This document shows, one piece after another, positions 1 through 7,178 of a stretch of 64,000 nucleotides of DNA; position 1 is the first letter of the stretch, and each line of letters begins with the position of its first letter. Source of the stretch: Shewanella sp. Arc9-LZ (GTDB lineage Bacteria > Pseudomonadota > Gammaproteobacteria > Enterobacterales > Shewanellaceae); NCBI RefSeq assembly GCF_010092445.1, contig NZ_CP048031.1, positions 372,001 through 436,000 of the forward strand, read 5' to 3'. The translations under genes were made by a program, and so were the position numbers. The notes under the pieces are model-generated. The model was given only the letters and a program-made list of their open reading frames with translations, searched no databases and had not been told where the DNA came from.

Positions 1-2
1 CG

Positions 3-1415
3 AGTGGTTTTATTGGCGCTAAAATGCTGACATTTAGTATCACCGCCGCGATAGCAGTATTGGTAATATCACAGCTCAGTTATGTTTTGCTAAAAGGTAC
101 TGAGTTGTTTGGCATTGTGGCTGCTGTGATTATGATGACAGTATCGGGACTATTAGTTCAAAGCCAAATGGGCATGATTGAAATGCACTTTCATATCTTT
201 GCTACCATGGGGATATTTCTTATTTACCTGCGTTGGCAGCCGTTAGTGGCCGCTTTGTTGACCGTGGCGATACATCACGTCTTAATGACTTATATCCAAT
301 TACAAGGTGTTGAACTATTTGATACGCCAGTGATGATTTTTGCTGGCGAGTGCAGCTGGAGCATCATGATTGTTCATGCGCTGTTTGCCGTAACTGAAAC
401 CGGTATTTTAATTCGTATTGCCTTATTTATGCGTGCAGACTCAGTTGCCAATCAACGTATTGCTGGTGCAATTCAACATATTTCACAGCATAAAGATTTA
501 TCGATTCGGTTACCTTCAGCCGATACTCAGGCAGAAATGTCCTTTAATTTGATGCTGGAAGAGTTGTCGCAATTGTTTAACGACTATCGCGATATTGCTG
601 TGAAAATGGCAAGTACTTCCGACAATTTAATGAGCCTGAGCGATCAAGCTCAACATGCGGTACAACAGCAAAATAACCAAGCGCGATTGATTGCCGAATC
701 GACTCAACATGTTATTGACAGTTTTCAGCAAATGGCTCATGACAGCCAAATTTCAGCGGATCAAGCAAGAGAGGGGGCAACCTCAAGTCTTGGCGATCGC
801 CAGAACGCATTAAGCATTATGAAAGACATGCAGGCGCTAGAAACCAATATGACTGAAGTAACTGAATCAATGACTGATTTAACCACTGATGTTAGTGCTA
901 TTACCACACAGTTGCAGGCCATTCGCAGTATTTCAGATCAAACTAACTTACTTGCGTTGAATGCGGCGATTGAAGCGGCTAGAGCGGGTGAGAGTGGCCG
1001 TGGTTTTGCCGTTGTGGCAGATGAAGTTCGCACTTTAGCAAAGCGTACCAGTCAGTCTACCGATGGTATTGAAAAAGTACTGAGTCGTTTAAATGTCAGC
1101 ATGCTAAAAACCGTTGAGTCGATGGATCAAGGCAAGCAACGTACGACGCAAAATGTAGTCCACACCAGTAGCATTGCTCAAGGGCTTGAGCAACGTTCTG
1201 CTCAAATAGGTCAAGTGGCTACCTTGAGCCACAATGTGGCAAATGGTACACAACAACAAGCAGATAGATTGACTCAAATAGGTGCGGAGATTTTGGATAA
1301 CGCCCAAGCCGTTGTACTTTTATCGGCGCAAGTTCAAAAGCTGGCTGGTGGCGCGGTAGAAATGAAACGGATTACTCAAGACTATCAAGCCAAAGCTGCG
1401 GCTTACAAGGTGTAA
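3..1415 (+). CDS. Methyl-accepting chemotaxis protein, 5' end outside the window
   Basis: Chemoreceptor that would signal through CheA/CheW. The first ~145 visible residues are hydrophobic with several membrane helices and carry HFH and HH motifs within the helices (around residues 55-95 counted from the ATG at 24). The rest is a long coiled coil with the conserved MCP signalling hairpin ([20 protein letters not shown], about residues 312-331). No HAMP domain is obvious. The frame stays open to the left edge and the ATG at 24 has no Shine-Dalgarno sequence, so the true start probably lies outside. The histidine pattern resembles a membrane sensor module shared by some MCPs, kinases and diguanylate cyclases; the ligand is unknown. 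Confidence 0.9.
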   Translation, partial: SGFIGAKMLTFSITAAIAVLVISQLSYVLLKGTELFGIVAAVIMMTVSGLLVQSQMGMIEMHFHIFATMGIFLIYLRWQPLVAALLTVAIHHVLMTYIQLQGVELFDTPVMIFAGECSWSIMIVHALFAVTETGILIRIALFMRADSVANQRIAGAIQHISQHKDLSIRLPSADTQAEMSFNLMLEELSQLFNDYRDIAVKMASTSDNLMSLSDQAQHAVQQQNNQARLIAESTQHVIDSFQQMAHDSQISADQAREGATSSLGDRQNALSIMKDMQALETNMTEVTESMTDLTTDVSAITTQLQAIRSISDQTNLLALNAAIEAARAGESGRGFAVVADEVRTLAKRTSQSTDGIEKVLSRLNVSMLKTVESMDQGKQRTTQNVVHTSSIAQGLEQRSAQIGQVATLSHNVANGTQQQADRLTQIGAEILDNAQAVVLLSAQVQKLAGGAVEMKRITQDYQAKAAAYKV

Positions 1416-1420
1416 AAACA

Positions 1421-1445
1421 CAGGCGAAAGCATCGCTTTCGCCTG
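1421..1445. terminator. Bidirectional terminator between chemoreceptor and pigment operon
   Basis: An 11-bp perfect stem (1421-1431 with 1435-1445) with a 3-nt loop. Read on the minus strand it is followed by a T-rich stretch (complement of 1414-1419), so it suits the end of the long minus-strand operon; it also lies just after the chemoreceptor stop codon. Confidence 0.8.
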
Positions 1446-1482
1446 CATTATATGGCTGCAAAGGAGCTATACCCTTATATGA

Positions 1483-2709
1483 TTAACGCCAACGTTTAAA
1501 AATCAATGAAGTATTAATGCCACCAAAAGCAAAGTTATTACTCATAATATAGTCGGTGTCGATATGACGAATATCGTCTTTAATGTAATCGAGCGGGGCG
1601 CATTCTGGGTCGACATGATTAAGATTGAGTGTTGGTGCAAACCAGCCTTCATTCATCATGTTAATACTAGTCCATGCTTCCAATGAACCACAGGCTCCTA
1701 GGGTATGACCGGTATAACTCTTTAATGACGATATTGGCGTTTCTGTGCCAAATACTGCATGAGTCGCGGCAGTTTCAGCTATATCACCGCGATCAGTAGC
1801 GGTGCCATGAGCACTGATATAACCGATGTCTTGTGCCGATAGTTGGGCATCTTTTAAGGCTAAACGAATCGCTACTTCCATGGTATTAGCATTGGGTTGA
1901 GTGACGTGTTGGCCATCTGAGTTGGTGCCAAAACCAACCAACTCAGCATAAATATTTGCACCACGGGCTTGAGCATGTTCAAGCTCTTCTAATATCAAAG
2001 TACAAGCACCTTCACCGATAACCAAACCATCGCGGCTCTGGTCAAATGGGCGTGGCGTTAGCTCTGGAGTTTCATTTTGGGTGCTGGTGGCATACAAAGT
2101 ATCAAATACCACCGCCTCAGTAGGACAAAGCTCTTCACCGCCGCCCGCGAGCATAATGGTTTGCATGCCATATTTAATCGCTTCATAAGCATAGCCAATG
2201 CCTTGACTGGCAGAGGTACAGGCACTGCTGGTGGTGTGAATACGGCCTTGCAGGCCAAAGAACACCCCAATATTAACCGCGGTAGTGTGGGCCATCATGC
2301 GGATATAACTGGTGGCGGTTAACCCCGACATTTCGCCTGTTTTTAACATGTCACCAAAGCCCATAATGGGATCGGTACTGCCTGTAGATGAACCGTAAGC
2401 AACGCCAACTTGACCGGAATTAAGGATGGGGTCGTTCAACAAACCTGCATCTTCAAGGGCTAATTCACTGGCTCGTGTCGCCATCATGGATACTCGCCCC
2501 ATAGAGCGGATCTTTTTACGTGAATAATGGGCAGGTAAAGAAAAATCAGTCACTGGCGCTGCCAGTCGAGTATTTAGACCTGGGTAACGATCCCATTCAT
2601 CCATACGAATAACGCAGTTGTGTTTGGCTAATAGGCTGGCTTTAATTTGTTGCCAGTCTTGGCCTAATGCGGAAATCCCGCCCATACCGGTAACGACTAC
2701 ACGCTTCAT
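1483..2709 (-). CDS. apeR: Beta-ketoacyl-ACP synthase of the aryl polyene cluster (ApeR-like)
   Basis: Condensing enzyme of the FabF class, 408 aa, predicted to extend or initiate the polyene chain on ACP by decarboxylative Claisen condensation with malonyl-ACP. The Cys-His-His triad is visible: C164 in SSACTSA, H301 in HGTAT and H335 in YTGHTLGA. It is the last gene of the operon; its ATG overlaps the stop of the ketoreductase gene (ATGA). The symbol follows the Escherichia coli/Xenorhabdus aryl polyene naming, in which the distal ketosynthase after O-P-Q is ApeR. The enzyme class is certain; its exact role relative to the second ketosynthase is inferred from position. Confidence 0.9.
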   Translation of the reverse strand: MKRVVVTGMGGISALGQDWQQIKASLLAKHNCVIRMDEWDRYPGLNTRLAAPVTDFSLPAHYSRKKIRSMGRVSMMATRASELALEDAGLLNDPILNSGQVGVAYGSSTGSTDPIMGFGDMLKTGEMSGLTATSYIRMMAHTTAVNIGVFFGLQGRIHTTSSACTSASQGIGYAYEAIKYGMQTIMLAGGGEELCPTEAVVFDTLYATSTQNETPELTPRPFDQSRDGLVIGEGACTLILEELEHAQARGANIYAELVGFGTNSDGQHVTQPNANTMEVAIRLALKDAQLSAQDIGYISAHGTATDRGDIAETAATHAVFGTETPISSLKSYTGHTLGACGSLEAWTSINMMNEGWFAPTLNLNHVDPECAPLDYIKDDIRHIDTDYIMSNNFAFGGINTSLIFKRWR

Positions 2710-3431
2710 ATCATGCCTCCGTTAACGGAGATCACTTGACGAGTTATGTAGGCTGCATCGTCTGATAATAAAAAGTTAGCTAGCCCGGCTATTTCACTGG
2801 GTTTGCCCATGCGTTTCATCGGCACTATTTGGTTGACAATATCAGTTGAAATATCTGTGACCATGTCGGTTTCAATCAACCCTGGTGCGATACAATTGAC
2901 GGTAATTTTTCGTTTAGCTAACTCAAGCGACAAGGCTTTAGTTGCGCCAATAATTCCCGCTTTTGATGCGCTGTAGTTCACTTGGCCACGATTACCTGCA
3001 ATGCCTGACACTGAGGCTAGGGTGATAATACGTCCGCCTTTACGTGCTTGCACCATTGGCATCACTGTAGGATGGATAACATTATAAAAACCATCAAGGT
3101 TAGTGTGGATCACACTGTCCCATTCATCTTCGGTCATCGCAGGGAAGGCGGTGTCGCGATTAATACCCGCATTAAGAATAACGCCATAATAGGCACCATT
3201 TTCGGCAATGTCCGTTTCGATAGCAAGCTTGACCGCTTGGCGGTCGGCAATATCAAATTGCAGTAAACTAACCTGCACACCAAGATCTAATAAGGTTTTT
3301 TGTACTTGCGCTGCGGCAGCATGATTGCTGTGAAAGTGCAGCGCAATATCGAAACCATTCTCGGCTAATTTAATTGCGATGGCTTTGCCTATTCCTCGGC
3401 TTGAACCGGTAACTAATACTCTATTATTCAA
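2706..3431 (-). CDS. apeQ: 3-ketoacyl-ACP reductase (ApeQ-like, SDR family)
   Basis: NADPH-dependent short-chain dehydrogenase that reduces the 3-keto group after each condensation. From the chosen start the Rossmann motif TGSSRGIG is at residues 8-15, the NAG motif at 88-90, and the catalytic residues are S140, Y153 and K157. No ATG lies near the N-terminus. I chose the TTG at 3431 because GGAGAG lies 5 nt upstream and it places the Rossmann motif at the usual distance (241 aa); a longer TTG-started frame from 3476 would add 15 residues without family similarity. The downstream ketosynthase overlaps by 4 nt. Confidence 0.88.
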   Translation of the reverse strand: MNNRVLVTGSSRGIGKAIAIKLAENGFDIALHFHSNHAAAAQVQKTLLDLGVQVSLLQFDIADRQAVKLAIETDIAENGAYYGVILNAGINRDTAFPAMTEDEWDSVIHTNLDGFYNVIHPTVMPMVQARKGGRIITLASVSGIAGNRGQVNYSASKAGIIGATKALSLELAKRKITVNCIAPGLIETDMVTDISTDIVNQIVPMKRMGKPSEIAGLANFLLSDDAAYITRQVISVNGGMI

Positions 3432-3494
3432 AATGTCTCTCCGTGATTGATTCGAGGAACTCCAATGGGGTGTCAAAAGGTTTGTTGATCATGC

Positions 3495-3998
3495 TTACTC
3501 GTCGACTTGGCTTTCATCAATATAAGCCTGGGTATCTTGTGGTTGGAATACATTGACATTAGCTGCCGCCACTAACGTTTGGTGATGATAAATTTGGCAG
3601 TCAAATACCGCTAATCCAGACTCTTCCTGGTACAGCCGAGTCACCTGGGTGCGATAAGACTCACCTAAGGTAAAGGTGTCTATATGCATTTGCAGTTTGC
3701 GGGTGCCGAGTAAAAAACCGACTCGGATAGTATCGTCGCACAGTAAGGCTTCAACACCCGCTAATGCAGCAATACTTTGGGCCATATACTCGATGCCAAC
3801 GTAATTAGGCACGCCATTGAGTTGAGCGTCGAAATAGGCACTATTAGGGCTAATATGGGTTGCGGTGATTAAGCAGTCTGGGCGATGTTCTAAGACACTA
3901 TCAATCAAGATCATCGGTGATCGATGCGGAATAAAAGTACTTATATCTTGCGCTAACATCGCCGGCGTTGCAGTGACTATTGACATGGAACTAGGCAT
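3495..3998 (-). CDS. apeP: 3-hydroxyacyl-ACP dehydratase, hot-dog fold (ApeP-like)
   Basis: A 167-aa single hot-dog protein with a FabZ-like PHRSPM motif near residue 24, where the His is the expected catalytic base. In characterised aryl polyene systems ApeP works with a second dehydratase (ApeI) to dehydrate the beta-hydroxy intermediates so that a fully conjugated chain results. The start overlaps the end of the upstream ketosynthase by 8 nt; a second ATG four codons in is possible. An annotation as a thioesterase is the main alternative, but the PHRxPM motif and the position between KS and KR favour a dehydratase. Confidence 0.85.
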   Translation of the reverse strand: MPSSMSIVTATPAMLAQDISTFIPHRSPMILIDSVLEHRPDCLITATHISPNSAYFDAQLNGVPNYVGIEYMAQSIAALAGVEALLCDDTIRVGFLLGTRKLQMHIDTFTLGESYRTQVTRLYQEESGLAVFDCQIYHHQTLVAAANVNVFQPQDTQAYIDESQVDE

Positions 3999-5193
3999 CC
4001 TTTCGACAAAAAATCAGGCTGGCATTACTGCCGCCAAAGGCAAATGAATTGCTCATAATAAAGTTGAGTTGGCTAAGGCCTGTATTGTTGTTGGCACTAA
4101 CGAGAGCGATATTCGGGTCATTAGTATCTTGCTGCCCATCCCAGATGTGCGGCGGCAAACGCTTTTCATGGTTAAGTGGGCTTAATAACAAATAACAAAA
4201 GGCAGCTTCAATCGCGCCAGCTGCGCCTAAAGTATGGCCCGTGAGCGGCTTGGTTGAGCTGCAGGCTGGTGATGAATGACTGAATACTGCAGTGACCGCA
4301 CGCGATTCCATGGCATCATTTTTGGGAGTAGCGGTACCGTGGAGGTTGAGATAATCGATTTTTTCCGCAGCAATGTTGGCTTCTGCCAGGGCTTGTTGCA
4401 TAGCGGCAATAGCACCTAATCCTTGCGGGTGTGGCGCTGAAATATGATGAGCATCGGCAGACTCGCCGATCCCCGCCAACATGACGTCACTTTGGCCACG
4501 CTCTAAAGTAAATAAAGCAGCCCCTTCACCAATATTAATGCCATCACGATGGCGACTAAACGGATTGCAATGGCCTTTGGATACCGATTCTAATGCGGCA
4601 AAGCCATTAACGGTTAACTGACACAAGCTGTCTACACCCCCCACAATTACCATATCGCACATATTCGCATTGAGTAACCGCTGGGCACTGGCAAATACTT
4701 TGGCACTCGATGAACACGCTGTAGATACGGTATAACAAGGGCCTGACAGTTCAAACAACTGTTTTAAATAATCACTGGGGCTACCCAGTTCCTGCTGCGA
4801 GTAATGGTAACTCGGGGGGAAATGGCCATGTTCAAGCTGATATTTTAATGCCGCTTCGCCTTTGGAAATGCCAGAGGTGCTGGTGCCTAATACCACCCCT
4901 ATCCTCTCCGATCCAAAACGCTGCTTAGCTTGCTCTATTGCGGGCACAAGTTGCTGGGCGGCAGTGTTTAATAAACGATTATTACGGCAAGCAAATAAAC
5001 TGAGATGATCGGCAATTTCTATTAACCGTTTGTCATCGACGCAACCGACTAATGTAGGCGCATCGAACAATAAATTATCGCGCCATTGCATAGCACTGAT
5101 ATCACCGCTAATGAGACGCGGCAGCACCTCTTCTGGCGAGTTGCCCAGAGGTGTACACAATCCGATGTGAGTTATTGCTATGCGACTGTTCAT
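3991..5193 (-). CDS. apeO: Beta-ketoacyl-ACP synthase of the aryl polyene cluster (ApeO-like)
   Basis: FabF/FabB-type condensing enzyme of 400 aa. Catalytic residues are visible: C160 in STACSSS, H285 in LHGTAT and H320 in LTGHTLGA. It is followed directly by dehydratase, ketoreductase and the second ketosynthase, the O-P-Q-R order known from aryl polyene clusters, where ApeO is the main elongating ketosynthase paired with a chain-length factor. It begins after the largest intra-operon gap (about 105 bp), which holds a tandem repeat; this is the most likely place for an internal promoter or processing site. Confidence 0.88.
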   Translation of the reverse strand: MNSRIAITHIGLCTPLGNSPEEVLPRLISGDISAMQWRDNLLFDAPTLVGCVDDKRLIEIADHLSLFACRNNRLLNTAAQQLVPAIEQAKQRFGSERIGVVLGTSTSGISKGEAALKYQLEHGHFPPSYHYSQQELGSPSDYLKQLFELSGPCYTVSTACSSSAKVFASAQRLLNANMCDMVIVGGVDSLCQLTVNGFAALESVSKGHCNPFSRHRDGINIGEGAALFTLERGQSDVMLAGIGESADAHHISAPHPQGLGAIAAMQQALAEANIAAEKIDYLNLHGTATPKNDAMESRAVTAVFSHSSPACSSTKPLTGHTLGAAGAIEAAFCYLLLSPLNHEKRLPPHIWDGQQDTNDPNIALVSANNNTGLSQLNFIMSNSFAFGGSNASLIFCRKDA

Positions 5194-5264
5194 GTTTAGT
5201 TTGATGGCCTATTTATCTCGGTTTATTGGATTATGCTGGAGCACTTGTTTATCAATCTGTTATT

Positions 5265-5310
5265 CAATCAGTTAGTTAGTTAATTAGTTAGTCAATTAGT
5301 TAGTCAATTG
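5265..5310. repeat. 12-bp tandem repeat across the stop codon of the lipoprotein gene
   Basis: About three and a half copies of a 12-bp unit; on the minus strand the unit reads TTGACTAACTAA, with one copy reading TTAACTAACTAA. The lipoprotein stop codon lies in the first unit and every further unit brings TAA or TGA triplets. The array runs into the gap before the ketosynthase gene. Low-complexity arrays like this tend to vary in copy number between strains. Confidence 0.8.
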
Positions 5311-5920
5311 GGTTTATTTGCATATGAATATCGGCGGCATCGATGTCTACATTCACTTGCGCTAACCACGGGTCGATATCGCTATACGTTATCGTGATTA
5401 AGGCTCCACTGGCATCAATAAGTTGCTTACATAACGGCATATCACATGCCATAGTGACTAATTCACCGCCGGTTAAATGTTGATTAACTTGCTCCGTTGG
5501 CCAGTAAATCAACTGCATTATGGCCATTAAATACTCTGCTTTAAATTGCTCACCTAATAACAGGCTTTGCTGACTTTGCAGGGTTTGGCCATCGAACACT
5601 AACGTGAATAATGCTTGCCCAAGTGGCGCTAATCCCACTAACGTCATCTGTAGTGAATTAAGCTCCAGCTGGGTTAATAACTCGTGATTTTCTTGCCCAT
5701 GGGTAAAGCTGACCATTTGGCTTAAGCTGATATCTTGCTGCGGTGACGTTGTTAACAGCGCAGAGGCTGAGCTTAGGCAATATTGTGCTTCACTGGCGAG
5801 TGGGACACAAGTTTGCCGCTCGATTTGTTGGCTGCAAGCACTTAATAGGCTTAGCAGTAATAGCGCCACCACGCGAAGCAATATTATCCCCGCAGAACGC
5901 CCCAGCAGATTAAGCAACAT
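5300..5920 (-). CDS. DUF3261-type lipoprotein of the aryl polyene cluster
   Basis: About 206 aa with an N-terminal hydrophobic segment and a lipobox (LLSAC), so it should be lipidated and carried to an outer or inner membrane leaflet. The rest has no catalytic motif I recognise and resembles the DUF3261 lipoproteins that accompany aryl polyene transport genes. I chose the ATG at 5920 because AGGAG lies about 10 nt upstream; the first in-frame start at 5950 would reach further into the preceding gene. It overlaps that gene by 11 nt. With the LolA-like and MMPL proteins it probably helps move the pigment lipid to the outer membrane. The stop codon is inside a 12-bp tandem repeat. Confidence 0.75.
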   Translation of the reverse strand: MLLNLLGRSAGIILLRVVALLLLSLLSACSQQIERQTCVPLASEAQYCLSSASALLTTSPQQDISLSQMVSFTHGQENHELLTQLELNSLQMTLVGLAPLGQALFTLVFDGQTLQSQQSLLLGEQFKAEYLMAIMQLIYWPTEQVNQHLTGGELVTMACDMPLCKQLIDASGALITITYSDIDPWLAQVNVDIDAADIHMQINPID

Positions 5921-7178
5921 TGGGCTTTGGCTCCTGACATAATTCAACAATGGTATTGAGGCGTCGTTCGGACTCTTTTACAAACGGGTTGCTCATGTCC
6001 CAAGCGTAACCTGCTAAAATTGAGCAGATCATTTGTTTAATCTTGTTGTCAGCTTGTTGATAGAAAATGACATCTTGAAAGCGTCCGTCATACCAAGCTT
6101 GGACATAGGTTCTAAAGGTGTTAACTCCTTGCATTAATGGCGCAGAGTATTCGCTATCCCAATCAACTGTTTGGCCATTAAGTTGTTTATTCAAACTGGC
6201 AACCGCCATTGATGCTGACTGCATGGCAATTGTCACCCCTGATGAAAATACTGGGTCAAGGAACTCGCCAGCATTACCCAGTAAAGCAAACTGATTGGTT
6301 GCTAAGGTGGTGACATTAGCCGAATAACCTTTGAGCGTGGCACAAGGCTGAACAATATTGGCATTACTCAGCAACTGCTGTAGCTCAGGCTCTTCATTAA
6401 TCACCGCTAACAATTGTTGTTCAAGGCTACCGGATAAATGCTCGAGTAAATGTGGCTCAGCCACCACGCCAATTGAGCAACGGTTATTGCTAAAAGGGAT
6501 TAACCAGTACCAGATATCCTTATGTTGAGGATGAACACTGATTAAGATCTTATTACGATCAAAATGGGGATCGCTAATGTTGTCTTCAATATGGGTGAAA
6601 ATGGCGCTGCGTGGCGGTAAATTTGATGGTTGTTCTAAATTCAGTAATCGCGGTAATACTCGGCCAAAACCACTAGCATCGAGCACAAATTTAGCATTCA
6701 CTTGATATTGTGCACCTCGGTCATTCGTTACCGTTAAGCGAGGATTATGAGTCAAATCAATCGCATCAACTTGATGACCAAAACGGATCTCAACCCCTTG
6801 GCTGATAGCTGTGTCGGCTAGAAGTTTATCAAAATCCGCCCGTTGAACTTGAAACGTAGTCCCAGGGCCTGGTGTAAATTTATCGGTAAAGTCGAAGGTG
6901 GTGTATCGCCCTTGGTGTTGAAATGCTGCGCCATTTTTAAATTGAAATCCAGCCTGATTAACGGCGTCCAGCATGCCTGCTTGTTCGAGAAATTGCATAC
7001 AACAAGGCAGTAAACTTTCGCCAATCGAAAAACGTGGAAAATGCTGTTTTTCAATAACAACAACCTGATGACCTTGTTGGCGTAAAAGGCTTGCGGCAAT
7101 GGCGCCAGAAGGGCCTGCACCAATGATGGCAACGTCAACGTCCATGTTGCTGACTGTATGTGAATGACTAGATGGCAT
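5910..7178 (-). CDS. FAD-dependent oxidoreductase with halogenase-like motifs
   Basis: A 422-aa flavoprotein. The dinucleotide-binding GAGPSG is at residues 20-25, followed by the SIGESLLP segment at 51-58. K81 in FKNGAAF sits where flavin-dependent halogenases carry their active-site Lys, and WYWLIP at 223-228 matches the WxWxIP signature of that family. The closest broad families are tryptophan-halogenase-like and geranylgeranyl-reductase-like flavoproteins. Halogenation of the aryl ring, hydroxylation, or another tailoring oxidation are all possible; halogenation is an inference from motifs. The ATG at 7178 has AGGA 9 nt upstream and overlaps the exporter gene by 11 nt. Confidence 0.8.
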   Translation of the reverse strand: MPSSHSHTVSNMDVDVAIIGAGPSGAIAASLLRQQGHQVVVIEKQHFPRFSIGESLLPCCMQFLEQAGMLDAVNQAGFQFKNGAAFQHQGRYTTFDFTDKFTPGPGTTFQVQRADFDKLLADTAISQGVEIRFGHQVDAIDLTHNPRLTVTNDRGAQYQVNAKFVLDASGFGRVLPRLLNLEQPSNLPPRSAIFTHIEDNISDPHFDRNKILISVHPQHKDIWYWLIPFSNNRCSIGVVAEPHLLEHLSGSLEQQLLAVINEEPELQQLLSNANIVQPCATLKGYSANVTTLATNQFALLGNAGEFLDPVFSSGVTIAMQSASMAVASLNKQLNGQTVDWDSEYSAPLMQGVNTFRTYVQAWYDGRFQDVIFYQQADNKIKQMICSILAGYAWDMSNPFVKESERRLNTIVELCQEPKPNVA

